A DNA stretch of 62,544 nucleotides from Photobacterium sp. JCM 19050 (lineage in GTDB: Bacteria > Pseudomonadota > Gammaproteobacteria > Enterobacterales > Vibrionaceae): the NCBI GenBank assembly GCA_001310455.1, contig BAXG01000037.1:1-62544 (forward strand). The letters run 5' to 3'. A program made the position numbers and the translations under genes. Each line of letters opens with the position of its first letter. Position 1 is the stretch's first letter. Below the pieces are notes generated by a model. The model was given only the letters and a program-made list of their open reading frames with translations, was not told the DNA's origin and made no database searches. Positions 18,564 to 29,980 of the stretch are shown in pieces.

Positions 18564-19064
18564 ATGGACATCTCCCGCCGCCGATTATTCACAAACGCTT
18601 TGAGCCGAACAGGCATGGCGTCTGGTGCTGATCGCCAGCCTCTTCCCTGGGAGCGCAGGGAGATAGCATTTACTGACCAATGTACCCGCTGTGGTCAATG
18701 TGCCAGCCGTTGTGAAACCCGAATTATTGTCAACGGAGACGGTGGCTTTCCTTCTGTCGACTTCAAAAAGGGGGAATGCACTTTCTGTTACGCCTGTGCG
18801 GACGCCTGCCCTGAAGGGCTTTTTAATGACAGAACCCAAACCCCGTGGGTGCAGCGGGTGGAATTTACGGAGCGTTGCCTGGCCAACGATGGGGTTGAAT
18901 GCCGGAGCTGTGGTGACAGTTGCGAAACCCGCGCCTTACGTTTCCGGTTATCCGCAGGCTCTGTTGCCATTCCAGTGTTGGATGAGAAAGCGTGCAGTGG
19001 ATGCGGTGCCTGTGTTGCGCCGTGCCCGGTTAACGCCATCAAGATGGAGAAATGCAATGGGTGA
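18564..19064 (+). CDS. napF: NapF, cytoplasmic ferredoxin-type protein of periplasmic nitrate reductase
   Basis: A 166-residue iron-sulfur protein with three [4Fe-4S] cysteine sets: CTRCGQCASRC, CTFCYACADAC and, at the C-terminus, CSGCGACVAPC, plus CRSCGDSC. NapF acts in the cytoplasm on NapA maturation. The start at 18564 gives the typical MDISRRRLF N-terminus and follows GAGG, so an upstream ATG at 18531 is rejected. It overlaps napD by 8 bp and is first in napFDAGHBC. Confidence 0.93.
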   Translation: MDISRRRLFTNALSRTGMASGADRQPLPWERREIAFTDQCTRCGQCASRCETRIIVNGDGGFPSVDFKKGECTFCYACADACPEGLFNDRTQTPWVQRVEFTERCLANDGVECRSCGDSCETRALRFRLSAGSVAIPVLDEKACSGCGACVAPCPVNAIKMEKCNG

Positions 19065-19335
19065 GTTTCACGTCAGCAGTTTGGTCGTCCACGCCGCTGC
19101 GGATCAATTACGGGTGGTCGAACAAGCCATCAGTGCCATGGATGGGGCAGAAGTGCCCGCATCCAGTGAGGCGGGGAAACTGGTGGTCGTGGTTGAGGGG
19201 GATACCCGCAATACCTTGCTTGATAAATTCGAGGCCATCCGTGCGCTGCCGGGCGTACTGGCGGCAACACTGGTGTACCACCAAACAGACGATGAAGAGG
19301 AGCCTGCACAGGCAGGTGAAGGAGTAGAGCAATGA
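19057..19335 (+). CDS. napD: NapD, chaperone for NapA
   Basis: A 92-residue protein that binds the Tat signal peptide of NapA and prevents early export. It starts with [13 protein letters not shown] at an ATG overlapping the end of napF, and the conserved C-terminal [13 protein letters not shown] is present. It overlaps the napA start by 4 bp (ATGA). Confidence 0.92.
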   Translation: MGEFHVSSLVVHAAADQLRVVEQAISAMDGAEVPASSEAGKLVVVVEGDTRNTLLDKFEAIRALPGVLAATLVYHQTDDEEEPAQAGEGVEQ

Positions 19336-21818
19336 AGCTGACACGCCGACACTTTTTGAAGGCGAATGCGGCTGCGGCAGCCGCCACAGCGGCAGGTATT
19401 ACACTGCCTGCCTCGGTGGCGAATGCTGCAGGACAGGATGATTCAGTCAAATGGGACAAAGCACCGTGCCGTTTCTGCGGAACAGGCTGCGGGGTGCTTG
19501 TGGGTACCCAGAATGGCCGGGTTGTCGCATCCCAGGGAGACCCGGACGCACCTGTAAACCGCGGCCTTAACTGTATTAAGGGCTATTTCCTGCCAAAGAT
19601 CATGTACGGAAAGGATCGCCTGACTCAACCTATGCTGCGCAAGAAAAACGGTGTCTTCGACAAAGAGGGCGAGTTTGAGCCGGTTTCCTGGGACGAAGCG
19701 CTGGATCTGATGGCAGACAAGTTCAAAACTGCTATTCAGACCAACGGGCCAACCACGGTGGGGATGTTTGGTTCCGGCCAATGGACCGTATGGGAAGGTT
19801 ATGCGGCGGCCAAGCTGATGAAAGCCGGTTTCCGTTCCAACAACATTGACCCTAACGCCCGCCACTGTATGGCATCAGCGGTAGGCGGCTTCATGCGTAC
19901 CTTTGGTATGGATGAGCCAATGGGATGTTATGACGACCTTGAGCAGGCCGATGCCTTTGTGCTCTGGGGCTCAAACATGGCAGAAATGCACCCGATTTTG
20001 TGGTCTCGCCTGACAGATCGTCGCCTGTCAGCACCCAATGTAAAAGTCGCTGTGCTTTCTACGTTTGAGCATCGCAGTTTTGAGTTGGCAGACAACCCCA
20101 TTATTTTCACTCCGCAGACTGACCTGGCCATCTTGAACTTTATTGCCTACTACATCATCAGCAATGACAAAGTGGACAAGGCGTTTGTTGAAAAGCACGT
20201 CAATATCCGTAAGGGTGTGACCGATATTGGATACGGACTTCGTCCTACCCACCCGCTTGAGCAGAAAGCAAAGAACCCGGGCAAAGGCGGCTCCGAGCCG
20301 ATGGACTTCGATGCGTTTGCTAAATTTGTGGCTGATTATGATGCAGAAAGCGTCTCGAAGCTTTCCGGTGTGCCGGTTGACCAACTGAATGAACTGGCAG
20401 AGCTGTATGCCAACCCAGAAGTAAAAGTGGTCTCTTATTGGACCATGGGTTTCAACCAGCATACCCGTGGTGTGTGGGCGAATAACCTGGTTTACAACAT
20501 CCACCTGTTGACTGGGAAAATCTCCAAACCGGGCAACGGCCCGTTCTCCCTCACCGGACAGCCGTCAGCGTGCGGAACAGCGCGTGAAGTGGGTACATTT
20601 GCCCACCGCCTGCCAGCAGACATGGTGGTGAAGAACCCTAAACACCGCAAGTTTGCAGAGGATAAGTGGAACCTGCCGGAAGGCACCATTCCGCCAAAGC
20701 CGGGTTATCACGCCGTGCTTCAGGACCGGATGCTTAAAGACGGCAAACTGAACGTTTACTGGGTGATGTGTAACAACAACATGCAGGCCGGTCCGAATAT
20801 CAATGAGGAGCGTTTGCCGGGCTACCGCGATCCTCGCAACTTTGTTATTTGCTCTGACCCGTACCCAACTGTGACGGCCATGGCAGCCGACCTGATTCTC
20901 CCAACAGCAATGTGGGTGGAAAAAGAGGGTGCTTACGGTAATGCTGAACGCCGCACACAGTTTTGGTACCAGCAAATCAAAGCGCCAGATGAGGCGAAAT
21001 CTGACCTTTGGCAGCTGGTGGAAGTCTCCAAGCGTATCAAGGTTGAAGAAGTCTGGCCGGAAGAACTTGTCGCCGCCAAGCCGGAATACCGGGGTAAATC
21101 GCTGTACGACATCCTGTTTGCCAACGGCAAAGTCGACAAGTATTCCCTGAACGAAGTGCCTGAAGACAGGTTGAACGACGATGCCCGCGCTGCCGGTTTC
21201 TATATCCAGAAAGGACTGTTCGAAGAGTATGCGGAATTTGGCCGTGGCAAAGCGCACGACCTGGCTCCATTTGACATGTACCACGAAGCGCGTGGCCTGC
21301 GCTGGCCGGTTGTGGATGGCAAAGAAACCCTGTGGCGTTACGCAGAAGGGACAGATCCTTATGTGAAAGCCGGAGAAGGCTTTGCGTTCTATGGCAAGCC
21401 GGACAGAAAAGCCGTGATGTTTGCACTGCCTTATGAACCAGCGGCTGAATCACCTGATGCTGATTACGACTTGTGGCTCTCCACTGGCCGTGTGCTTGAG
21501 CATTGGCATACCGGCACCATGACCCGCCGGGTTCCTGAACTCTACCGTGCTTACCCGGATGCCGTTGTATACATGCACCCACTGGATGCACGCAAACGCG
21601 GTTTGCGTCGGGGCGATGCGGTAAAAGTGGTTTCCCGCCGCGGTGAGGTTACGACACATGTTGAAACCCGTGGCCGCAACCGCGTACCGCAAGGGCTGGT
21701 ATTTATGCCGTTCTTTGACGCCGGGCAGTTGGTAAACAAATTGACGCTGGATGCAACGGATCCGCTGTCAAAAGAAACCGACTTTAAGAAATGTGCCGTC
21801 AAAGTCTTAAAGGCTTGA
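19332..21818 (+). CDS. napA: periplasmic nitrate reductase catalytic subunit NapA
   Basis: An 828-residue molybdopterin enzyme, the same length as E. coli NapA, that reduces nitrate to nitrite in the periplasm. A Tat signal ([11 protein letters not shown], hydrophobic to about residue 30) precedes the [4Fe-4S] motif [13 protein letters not shown] with a fourth Cys in LNCIKGYF. The molybdenum-ligand cysteine is in [18 protein letters not shown]. No frameshift occurs over 2.5 kb, unlike the genes on either side of this operon. Electrons come from NapC through NapB, or from NapGH. Confidence 0.97.
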   Translation: MKLTRRHFLKANAAAAAATAAGITLPASVANAAGQDDSVKWDKAPCRFCGTGCGVLVGTQNGRVVASQGDPDAPVNRGLNCIKGYFLPKIMYGKDRLTQPMLRKKNGVFDKEGEFEPVSWDEALDLMADKFKTAIQTNGPTTVGMFGSGQWTVWEGYAAAKLMKAGFRSNNIDPNARHCMASAVGGFMRTFGMDEPMGCYDDLEQADAFVLWGSNMAEMHPILWSRLTDRRLSAPNVKVAVLSTFEHRSFELADNPIIFTPQTDLAILNFIAYYIISNDKVDKAFVEKHVNIRKGVTDIGYGLRPTHPLEQKAKNPGKGGSEPMDFDAFAKFVADYDAESVSKLSGVPVDQLNELAELYANPEVKVVSYWTMGFNQHTRGVWANNLVYNIHLLTGKISKPGNGPFSLTGQPSACGTAREVGTFAHRLPADMVVKNPKHRKFAEDKWNLPEGTIPPKPGYHAVLQDRMLKDGKLNVYWVMCNNNMQAGPNINEERLPGYRDPRNFVICSDPYPTVTAMAADLILPTAMWVEKEGAYGNAERRTQFWYQQIKAPDEAKSDLWQLVEVSKRIKVEEVWPEELVAAKPEYRGKSLYDILFANGKVDKYSLNEVPEDRLNDDARAAGFYIQKGLFEEYAEFGRGKAHDLAPFDMYHEARGLRWPVVDGKETLWRYAEGTDPYVKAGEGFAFYGKPDRKAVMFALPYEPAAESPDADYDLWLSTGRVLEHWHTGTMTRRVPELYRAYPDAVVYMHPLDARKRGLRRGDAVKVVSRRGEVTTHVETRGRNRVPQGLVFMPFFDAGQLVNKLTLDATDPLSKETDFKKCAVKVLKA

Positions 21819-21840
21819 TGGGAAGGCAGGCAACACAACG

Positions 21841-22638
21841 ATGAGCATTCATACCCAACCAAAACCGTCTTCGAAAGGAAAGGCTGGAAAGTCTTCCCCG
21901 AAAGATGCAAGCCGCAGGCGATTTCTCCGGGATGCTGCCCGGACGGCTGCCGGGGCAGGCATCGCGGTGACGGTGTTGGGATTGCAATCCAAGCAGAGCC
22001 AGGCACGCTCGGGCGTGCCGATAAGGCCGCCGGGCGCACTTGAGGAATTGGATTTCCTTGATGCCTGCGTGCGGTGTGGGCTCTGTGTGCGCGACTGTCC
22101 TTATGACACGTTGAAACTGGCGACACTTTTGTCACCGGTGGCGGTAGGTACGCCTTACTTTGATGCCCGGAAAGTGCCATGTGAAATGTGCGAAGACATC
22201 CCTTGTGTGAAAGCCTGCCCAAGCGGTGCGCTTGACAAGGGGTTGACGGATATTACCAAGGCACAAATGGGTACGGCGGTACTGATAGACCACGAAAACT
22301 GCCTGAATTGGCAAGGGCTTCGTTGCGATGTCTGCTACCGGGTATGCCCGATGATTGACGAAGCGATCACGCTGGAACCTATGCACAATCAGCGAACCGG
22401 TGTCCATGCAAAGTTAATCCCCATGGTGAACGCAGATAGCTGCACCGGATGTGGTCTCTGTGAGCACGCCTGTGTGCTCGAAGAAGCCGCCATCAAGGTG
22501 GTGCCGACCAGTCTTGCCAGAGGTGAATTGGGTAAACACTATCGGTTCGGCTGGCAAGCACAAGAGGCCAATGACGGAGAGCGTTTAGTGCCAAGGCAAC
22601 TGACACTTCCCGCCAGAAAGCCGGGGGAGGGTAACTGA
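21841..22638 (+). CDS. napG: NapG, Tat-exported ferredoxin-type quinol dehydrogenase subunit
   Basis: A 265-residue periplasmic protein with a Tat signal ([17 protein letters not shown]) and four [4Fe-4S] sets, including [32 protein letters not shown] and [11 protein letters not shown]. With NapH it passes electrons from quinol to the Nap system. It starts 23 bp after napA and overlaps napH by one base (TGATG). Confidence 0.95.
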   Translation: MSIHTQPKPSSKGKAGKSSPKDASRRRFLRDAARTAAGAGIAVTVLGLQSKQSQARSGVPIRPPGALEELDFLDACVRCGLCVRDCPYDTLKLATLLSPVAVGTPYFDARKVPCEMCEDIPCVKACPSGALDKGLTDITKAQMGTAVLIDHENCLNWQGLRCDVCYRVCPMIDEAITLEPMHNQRTGVHAKLIPMVNADSCTGCGLCEHACVLEEAAIKVVPTSLARGELGKHYRFGWQAQEANDGERLVPRQLTLPARKPGEGN

Positions 22639-23498
22639 TGGCGAAGAACCGCGCTAAAGACGCAGGAAAAGACGCTGTAAAGCGCCTTGGTTGGTGGCGG
22701 GCTCACCGCTTCCTCATCCTGCGCCGGGTTACTCAAGTGGCAATTTTGTTGTCGTTTTTCACCGGGCCGATGTGGGGCATCTGGATCATGAAAGGGAATC
22801 TCTCAGCCAGCGTGCTGTTTGATTTCATTCCCTTTACTGATCCGCTGATTGCCGCACAGTCACTGGCAACCGGACATGTGTTCGAAGCATCCGGACTGAT
22901 TGGTCTTTTGGTGGTTATCGGACTCTATGCACTGATAGCACCCCGTACGTTTTGCGGCTGGGTATGCCCCATGAATCTGGTAACAGATTTGGCAGCATGG
23001 CTTCGTCGCAAACTGGGATTGAAGGTGAGCTTTGCGTGGCCAAAATCACTTCGCTACTGGTTTCTCGCGGCACTTGTGATGGGTAGCGGCGTTACCGGTT
23101 CATTGGTCTGGACATGGCTGGACCCGGTGGCAGCTTTTCACCGGGGGCTGATTTTCGGCTTCGGTGCGGGTATCTGGCTGGTGGTTTCTGTCTTCGTGAT
23201 GGATTTATTGCTGGTCGAGCACGGTTGGTGTGGCCACCTCTGCCCATTGGGCGCGACGTACGGGCTTATTGGTTCACAAAGCCTTGTGCGGGTGAAAGCC
23301 GTTAACCGCGAAGCCTGCACCAAGTGCATGGATTGTTTCAACGTGTGCCCAGAGCCGCAGGTACTGCGCCAGCCGCTCAAGGAAGGGGACAGGAAAGTGA
23401 TGGACAGGGATTGCATCAGTTGTGGTCGCTGTGTCGATGTGTGTGCTGAACAAGTTTTAGGATTCAGAACAAGAATTGGAGCCGAGGATGAAGGTTAA
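22638..23498 (+). CDS. napH: NapH, membrane ferredoxin-type quinol dehydrogenase subunit
   Basis: A 286-residue inner-membrane protein with about four transmembrane helices and the motif FCGWVCPMNLVTD on an early loop. A second CGHLCPLGATYG and two C-terminal [4Fe-4S] sets (CTKCMDCFNVC, CISCGRCVDVC) face the cytoplasm. It is the membrane partner of NapG. The end overlaps the napB start by 11 bp. Confidence 0.94.
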   Translation: MAKNRAKDAGKDAVKRLGWWRAHRFLILRRVTQVAILLSFFTGPMWGIWIMKGNLSASVLFDFIPFTDPLIAAQSLATGHVFEASGLIGLLVVIGLYALIAPRTFCGWVCPMNLVTDLAAWLRRKLGLKVSFAWPKSLRYWFLAALVMGSGVTGSLVWTWLDPVAAFHRGLIFGFGAGIWLVVSVFVMDLLLVEHGWCGHLCPLGATYGLIGSQSLVRVKAVNREACTKCMDCFNVCPEPQVLRQPLKEGDRKVMDRDCISCGRCVDVCAEQVLGFRTRIGAEDEG

Positions 23499-23955
23499 AA
23501 AAGCGGTTTCTCTCATGCTGGCAGTGGTGCTGAGCGCTGTTGTATTTACAGTTAAAGGGGTTTACGCAAATTTAGAGGCCGCGCCGGTTGAGTCGCTGCG
23601 CGGGTCGACAGATATTGCCGATGGCAATGTACTGCCGAAAATCAAACCTGTACCGAAAAACCAGGAGCGCATTGCGCTGGATTACGTTAACCAACCACCG
23701 TTGATCCCCCATGCAACAGACGGGTACCAGGTTAACCAGTCTAACAACGGGTGCCTGAAGTGCCACGATGTGAACGTGTACCGGAAAACCGGCGCACCGC
23801 GCGTCAGCCCGACACACTATCAGGACCGGGACGGAAAACTGCTGACAGAAGTTGCGCCGCGTCGCTACTTCTGCCTGCAGTGTCACGTACCTCAGGCTCA
23901 AGCTGAACCTCTGGTCGAAAATGAATTTGTGCCTGCCGGTAAGTTCGGCGAATAA
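23488..23955 (+). CDS. napB: NapB, diheme cytochrome c subunit
   Basis: A 155-residue periplasmic cytochrome with a signal peptide (hydrophobic 7-24) and two haem c sites, CLKCH and CLQCH. Histidine ligands such as PPLIPHAT are conserved. It receives electrons from NapC and passes them to NapA. I use the ATG at 23488, preceded by GGAG, rather than the upstream ATG at 23476. NapC follows after 10 bp. Confidence 0.94.
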   Translation: MKVKKAVSLMLAVVLSAVVFTVKGVYANLEAAPVESLRGSTDIADGNVLPKIKPVPKNQERIALDYVNQPPLIPHATDGYQVNQSNNGCLKCHDVNVYRKTGAPRVSPTHYQDRDGKLLTEVAPRRYFCLQCHVPQAQAEPLVENEFVPAGKFGE

Positions 23956-23965
23956 GGGGGCCTGA

Positions 23966-24559
23966 ATGAAACTACCCGGTTTTATTACATCGTTCTGGCG
24001 GTGGTTTAGGAAACCCAGCCGGTTGGCGATAGGAACCATCCTTATTGTCGGATTTGGTGCAGGTATTATCTTCTGGGGAGGATTCAATACCGGCATGGAA
24101 ATGACTAACCGAGAGGAGTTTTGTATCGGTTGCCACGAAATGCGGGAAAATGTGTATGAAGAGTACGTAGGTACCATTCACTACACCAACCGCAGTGGTG
24201 TGCGGGCAACCTGTCCGGACTGTCATGTGCCAAAAGAGTGGGTGCCGAAGATAATCCGTAAGATCCAGGCAAGTAAAGAACTTTACGGAAAAGTGTTCGG
24301 TATCGTAGATACGCCGAAAAAGTTTGAAGACCACCGGCTTGAAATGGCAACGCGGGAGTGGAACCGAATGAAGGCCAACGACTCTCAGGAGTGCCGGAAT
24401 TGCCACAACTTTGAGTTTATGGATTTCAGCGTTCAGCGCACCGTTGCAGCCGGAATTCACGCCAAAGCTGAGGATGACGGGCAGACCTGTATTGATTGCC
24501 ACAAAGGTATCGCCCACAAACTGCCAAAAGATTATAAGGCAGAGCGGGAATTCCACTGA
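23966..24559 (+). CDS. napC: NapC, membrane tetraheme cytochrome c quinol dehydrogenase
   Basis: A 197-residue NapC/NirT-family protein with one N-terminal membrane anchor (about 15-38) and four CxxCH sites: CIGCH, CPDCH, CRNCH, CIDCH. It oxidises menaquinol or ubiquinol and feeds NapB. It is the last gene of napFDAGHBC, and a hairpin at 24582 follows. Confidence 0.95.
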   Translation: MKLPGFITSFWRWFRKPSRLAIGTILIVGFGAGIIFWGGFNTGMEMTNREEFCIGCHEMRENVYEEYVGTIHYTNRSGVRATCPDCHVPKEWVPKIIRKIQASKELYGKVFGIVDTPKKFEDHRLEMATREWNRMKANDSQECRNCHNFEFMDFSVQRTVAAGIHAKAEDDGQTCIDCHKGIAHKLPKDYKAEREFH

Positions 24560-24581
24560 TTTTTCGGGTTACCTGATAAAC

Positions 24582-24606
24582 AAACGCCACCGTGACGGTG
24601 GCGTTT
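24582..24606. terminator. bidirectional hairpin terminator after napC
   Basis: A near-perfect stem AAACGCCACCG/CGGTGGCGTTT around a short TGA loop lies between the convergent ends of napC and the small gene at 24617. Each strand has only a short T-run. Confidence 0.75.
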
Positions 24607-24616
24607 CATTTCGAAG

Positions 24617-24808
24617 CTAGTCTTCGTCTGTTGGGAGTTCCCTGAAGTCGTCAATATTACCCAGTTGCCTGAAGTTGTAATGCCTGTCCTGCTGAAATTT
24701 AAGCCTGGACGCTTGCGCCTCTAACTGGTGGGCGACGGCGTACTCTCCCTCATCATACGCCAGTTGGATTTGCCGTTCGATTTCCCGGATGGTATCTGCC
24801 GTACTCAT
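24617..24808 (-). CDS. small conserved acidic protein, function unknown
   Basis: A 63-residue soluble protein rich in charged residues (TIREIERQIQLAYDEGEYAV), probably helical. I do not recognise a family. The start is well supported by a GGGGAGGAG just upstream. It stands alone between napC and the terminator of the efflux operon. Confidence 0.6.
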   Translation of the reverse strand: MSTADTIREIERQIQLAYDEGEYAVAHQLEAQASRLKFQQDRHYNFRQLGNIDDFRELPTDED

Positions 24809-24878
24809 ATGCTCCTCCCCTGGGTTCGGGTGTGATCGAGGTACTGATACGGATGCACTTCAACAAACGATTATAGCC

Positions 24879-24902
24879 AAAAAAAGCCCCGTAAACGGGG
24901 CA
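24879..24902 (-). terminator. intrinsic terminator of the RND efflux operon
   Basis: On the minus strand GCCCCGTTTACGGGGC is followed by seven T (24885-24879), 29 bp past the reconstructed end of the pump gene. Confidence 0.88.
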
Positions 24903-24929
24903 AACTGAGGAGCCATAGCGGAATTAAGT

Positions 24930-27900
24930 TTAAGTGTGTTGATAGGCGGGCTGCCTGAAGGGAGTGGTCTGAATCGGACAAAGCACCAAAATGCTGAAGG
25001 TACAAAATAAAATGACAGAATCGTGGTCAGTACCGTGCCTCCGGCTATTGCAATGGCAAAAGGCGGCCAGAAGCCTCCACCACTCAGGATCAAAGGTAAA
25101 AAGCCGCCAACGGTTGTGATGGTGGTAGAGATTATGTGCCGGGAACAACTAGCAACAGAATCAATTATTGCAGCTTTGTTTCCGTTGCATGCGTCAGGAT
25201 TTTCTTTGAGTTCTGCAAGAATCACGATAGCCGCGTTGACGGCGAGGCCAATAAGGCCGAGTAATCCGATGATAACCGTAAAACCGAACGGATAACTGAA
25301 CACCCAGACTGAAAGCAATCCCAGCCCGGCTGCTTGAAACGCAACCAGAAAAACAATGGTGCTCAAGCGAAAAGAGTTGAAAGAGATAATCACCACTGCA
25401 ACCAAAAGGGTGATAACCAGTGCCAGATTGCTTTTTAACTTGCCGACTGACTCATTACGCTCGGCAGACTCTCCGCCAAATTCGAGCCGATAACCGGGTG
25501 GTAAGGCAATGTTTGCCGCTTCAAGGTTGTCGCGGAACAAATCCAGCGCGGTCTGGGGAAGCACACCGGCTACAATATACCCCTCAACCGTATTCACCCG
25601 CTCACCATTCCTGTGCGGTATCGCTCCTCTGGCGGGTTCCAATGTGGCACTTGCAAGCGCTGAAAGCGGCATGCTCCCGGTTTGAGTCGGGATACGCAGG
25701 TTTGAAAGTCCCTCCAGGCTGGTTCGGGCCGAATCACCAATACGTACCCTAACAGGAATTTCTTCCGTTGATTCGATCATCGACGTTACTGCCCGGACAG
25801 GGTTGATTGCAACAGCTTTGCTAACGTCGAAAGGGGATGACCGTTGATCTGGCTGGCTTGTTCATTGACATCCAGCATCACCTTTGGCAATCCGGGTTGA
25901 AGGGTTTCCCGTGTGTGCGTAACGTACTGGGTTTCTGCATGATCAGTCGGATTTGTTCACCCAACACTTTTATGCGGTCAAGGCTTGGTCCAATGACTCT
26001 CACTTCAAGCGGCGCGTTAAATGGCGGGCCCTGTTCCAGCTTTTTAACAATGATTTGAGCATTGGATATTTTTTCGTCCAGCTCAATTTGCAGTTCTGGA
26101 ATAAGTCTGTTGGCAAACCGGAAGTCAGATACCTTTATCATGGCCTGAGCAAAACTGGGTGTGCCGGAGTTCTTGCTCTGAAGGTTGTAGTAAAAAGCCG
26201 GAACATTGTTTCCCACCACCCAGGTGACGTTTTCTACACCCGGTTTTGATTGCAAAATCTGGTCAATTTCCTTTGCGGCCTGGCTGGTTTGGTCGATGCT
26301 CGACATGGGAGACATATATACCCGAAGTTCAAACATATCCCGATCTGAAGGCGGGAAGAACTGTTCTGTCAGTTGCGAAGCAGACCAAAAACCAACGGCA
26401 GGAATACAAAATACCATCACCAACGTCACCACTGGCCACTTTAGCCCGGCTTTAAGAGAAGTATTGAACAGTCTCCCTAAAGCCGGGAGTTCTGCACCTT
26501 GCGTGTACCAATGCTTCGCCGTATTGCCTGAACGAAGAAAATGGGCACCAAATCCGGCAACCAGACTGTGGGATATCAGATAAGACCCGATGAGGGAAAA
26601 GGTCACCGTAATTGCGATCGCTCCAACAAACTCACCAGCTGCACCAGGCATCAAAAAGATGGGAGCAAACGCCAGCACTGTGGTTAATGTGGAACAGAAG
26701 GGGAGTCCACAAATGTTTTATCGCGAATTCAGCGGCTTCGAACTGACCTGCTCCCTTCTCACGTTGACGCTGTATGGTGTCGACCATAACGATGGCATTG
26801 TCCACCATGATACCCAACGAAACGATAAGACCTGTTACTGACATCTGGTTTACGGGCAATCCTGTTGCTTTCATCATGAAAAGCGTCACAGCGCCTGTCA
26901 CCGGTAATGAAAGTGCAACTAAAATGGCTGAACGCGCCCCAAGCGTGACAAGTAACACGCCCACGATCAGAACAAAACCTATGAGCAGACTGTCCAGAAG
27001 CTCGACAAGACGCGTTTCTGTATAGGTTGATTGCTTAAAGAGTGTGGTCAGCGAAATGTCAGTGGGAAGTACGCTGTGGGTAGAGGCAATGACTTCCTCA
27101 ACAGAACGTCCATCGTTCAATGTTCTGTCCCGACTGCATTCTGACTGCGACCAAAATCGCAGCTTGACCGTTGTGAAGCGCGTGTTCTTTATAGGGGCTG
27201 AGTTCTGTAAGTTGAACAGAGGCGATGTCGCTCAATCGGATCTGGTGGCCGTCTGCATTTACACGTACCGGGACATCTCTCAAGCGGTGTAGCGAATCGA
27301 TTTCTCCCCGAAGCTCCACCTGCATGCGAATATCACTGTTGATAATCTCACCCGCTGCGCCTTTTGCATCTGCCCCGGCGATAGCCTGACTGAGCGAACC
27401 CGCAGTAATGCCGGCGCTACTCGCCTTGAACGGATCAATTTCGACCAGGAGTTCTTCTATTGGCAAGCCATACTCTTTGACGTAATCAGTACCTGAGAGG
27501 TTGCGAAATTGCCGGGCAATATCTTTGGCATATCGACCAAGAGCCAAAAGGTCTTGTTGGGCGTCAGGATTTTTCCACTGGAGTGCAAGAATGTACGTAA
27601 AGGCGTCAGACAAATCAGTGTTCAGCGTTGGCGGGGCCGCGCCATTTGGCAATGATGGTGCGACTTCAGATAATTCGTCTCGAATTTTCGACCAGGAAGG
27701 CTCTGTTTCTTTCAAATCATCATGAAGTTCGACGGTAACGACTGACAATCCGGGACGGGATATGGAGTCAATTTGCGTGATATCGGCAAGCTGACGCAAT
27801 GCAGTCTCTACTTTCTCCGTAACAAGTGCTTCAACACGTTCTGCGCTTGCTCCGGGATAACTGGTAGTGACATTGGCCCAGCGGTTGGTCAGTTTAGGAT

Positions 27901-28003
27901 CCTCTGCTCTCGGTAACGTCTGTATAGCAGATAAACCAGCAACTAAAATTAGGGCTGTTGCCAATATTAAAAGTCTTATATTTCCAATTACATTCGCCAT
28001 CAT
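24930..28003 (-). CDS. RND-family efflux pump inner-membrane transporter (four apparent frameshifts)
   Basis: Four frames join into one protein of about 1025 residues, the normal RND length. It starts with an N-terminal helix (LLILATALILVAGLSAIQTL), then the porter domain (ANVTTSYPGASAERVEALVT). The first membrane bundle follows with VSLGIMVDNAIVMVDTI (the TM4 acidic pair region), then the second porter domain and the second bundle. The end is LCPIQTTPFRQPAYQHT at 24930, after restoring a T near 24990. The pump would export drugs or metabolites with the fusion protein upstream, whose stop overlaps its start (ATGA). An outer-membrane channel gene is not present here. Confidence 0.85.
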
Positions 28004-29162
28004 GACTTAGGCCCTTCAACAAGTTCAGCCGAAGTAGCCGTGACCTTAGCACCGGCAACGATTCGGTGAAGACCCTCGGAAACAATGAGTGGTTTTTCCC
28101 CCAACTCCGCGGCTATGAAGGCTTGGCTTTCGGTCGCGTACAGAAGGTTTACAAGACGTCTTTCAACGCGGAATGAATGACTGTCACTCTCCTGGGAAGT
28201 GAGGCTGAAAATGTTCCATGTTCCTCTGACACCGTCAGTAAGGGCAGACATAGGAATCCAGTAGCCGGGTTTGTTAATCTGACGATTCACGGTCAGATAA
28301 GCGAGTTCACCCGGGAGCAGAGCAGAGTCTTTTGGTAATTCGAATCTAAGGTTTACTGTGCGGCCGTTATTCTGAAGGGCCGCCGCCGGGTTTATGAGAG
28401 ATGCATCGTAGAAACGCCCGTTTACCTCAACTGAAAATGTTGCTCCGTTTTCAAGTGTGTTCACCATTTCGGCAGGTACGCTATGTGAGCTTCGCGGCCC
28501 AGCGTTGAAAGCAGTGTAAAAGTAGGGGTGCCTGCGCCAATAACATCTCCCTGAGATACATGTCGCGTACTGATAACACCGTTATACGGGGCATAAACGG
28601 TTGACTTGTCAATACGTAAACGAGTGGCAAGAATGCCTGCATCTACCTCATCCAGACTTGCCGACAGGGTGTTACGCTGACTTTTAAGGTCGTCAATTTG
28701 TGCATCTGCACTGAAGCCTTTCTTTTTTAGCGAAAGCTGGCGCGAAAGATTGCGCTTTATCAACTGAAGTTGTGCTGCGATTTGGTCGCGTTTTGCCATC
28801 AGTTGGTTTAATTCTGTTTCAAGGAGTTCCGTGTTGAGGGAAGCAATTTTTTGTCCAATAGCGACAGTGTCGCCCTGAGTGACGTGCAATGCTGAGAGTT
28901 TTCCGGCCAGTTCAAAACCTAGCGTTGATTCCTGAGGGGCTTTTACAGTTCCAAGAAACCTCTGTTTTACGGGATAGCCAGATTCAGGTGTAAGACGGAT
29001 GCTGGAAACAGTGAGTTGGTTTACCTGTTCAATTTGGGATTGAGCTTCTGTATCGCACCCGGATAACATCAGCATGAACAGGCCAAGAAGTACAGGTACA
29101 GAAATCGTTGCGTTAGAGAGCCTTGTATGAGGACGTGCCGATGTAGCGGAAGACATGCTCAA
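28000..29162 (-). CDS. RND efflux membrane fusion protein (one apparent frameshift)
   Basis: A periplasmic adaptor of 387 residues after restoring one base near 28475. It has a lipoprotein signal with lipobox MLMLSGC (residues ~31-37), a barrel-sandwich half (VKAPQESTLGFELAGKLSAL), a long alpha-hairpin coiled coil (about 105-170), then VYAPYNGVISTRHVSQGDVI. The C-terminal beta-barrel is in the second frame. It overlaps the pump gene by 4 bp. The divergent TetR gene probably controls the pair. Confidence 0.85.
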
Positions 29163-29207
29163 ATCCTTTTGTTAAATTTCATAAGTCATGATGTTGACTG
29201 TATGAAA

Positions 29208-29241
29208 AATAGACTAATCAAACTGTACTGTCTAGTCTATT
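29208..29241. promoter_or_regulatory. candidate TetR operator
   Basis: Inverted repeat AATAGACTA (29208-29216) and TAGTCTATT (29233-29241), perfect over 9 bp with a 16-bp spacer, in the divergent gap between the efflux operon and the TetR gene. This is the expected place for autorepression and pump control. The spacer is long for a single TetR dimer, so two dimers may bind. Confidence 0.55.
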
Positions 29242-29316
29242 AATTATTGATTTAAGCGAAAGTTGAAAAGGTTATCTCTAAAGCATTGTTTTTTATCTTA
29301 GGTATCAGTTATTTAT

Positions 29317-29949
29317 ATGGTTGAGCAAAATAGCATTCGTGTTGGTCGTAAAAAAAGCGACAAGAAGAAAGAACAGATTCTTCGTGCTGCTGGTGAGCTT
29401 TTTAGGGAGCAAGGCTTCGGCGTCAGCATGGATATGATTGCGTCGAAGGCGGAAGTATCCAAGCAGACGGTATACTCGCACTTCAGTTCCAAAGGCGAAC
29501 TTTTCGAAACTTGCATTATTCATCAGTGTGAGAAGTTTCAGGAGAAACTCTCGCTGGAGCCGGGTTCCCAGAGTCCGGAGCATTCCCTGACAGCCTTCTG
29601 TTTCTCGTTCCAGAATATGCTTCTGAACCAAAATGCAATCGATATGTATCAAACCATCATTTCACAGCGTGATGCCCATCCGGACATTGCCAACGCGTTT
29701 ATCGAAACTGGCCCAAAACATAAGATTCGCTTGGTATCGGAATTTCTGTCTGAATTAAACGCAGCAGGCATGATCAAACTCGAACAGCCTGTGGAAGATG
29801 CAGCAATGCAACTTTTAATGATGGCGATGGGCAAACCCGTCTACTGGGCGCAATTGGGTGCGGATGCCGGTGAAACCGATGAAAAACGCTACAGTTACAT
29901 TCAAAACTGTGTCCGGCTTTTCTTACGGGGTTGTTGCTGGAAGGGCTGA
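29317..29949 (+). CDS. TetR-family transcriptional regulator
   Basis: A 210-residue regulator with an N-terminal TetR helix-turn-helix (ILRAAGELFREQGFGVSMDM...SKQTVYSHFSSKGELF, about residues 22-67) and a helical ligand-binding C-terminus of the AefR-like type. It is divergent from the RND efflux genes across 154 bp holding an inverted repeat, so it is the likely repressor. It is the last chromosomal gene before the prophage integrase. Confidence 0.88.
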   Translation: MVEQNSIRVGRKKSDKKKEQILRAAGELFREQGFGVSMDMIASKAEVSKQTVYSHFSSKGELFETCIIHQCEKFQEKLSLEPGSQSPEHSLTAFCFSFQNMLLNQNAIDMYQTIISQRDAHPDIANAFIETGPKHKIRLVSEFLSELNAAGMIKLEQPVEDAAMQLLMMAMGKPVYWAQLGADAGETDEKRYSYIQNCVRLFLRGCCWKG

Positions 29950-29980
29950 TTGATTTTTGGTAGGAAATAAGGCGAAGAAT

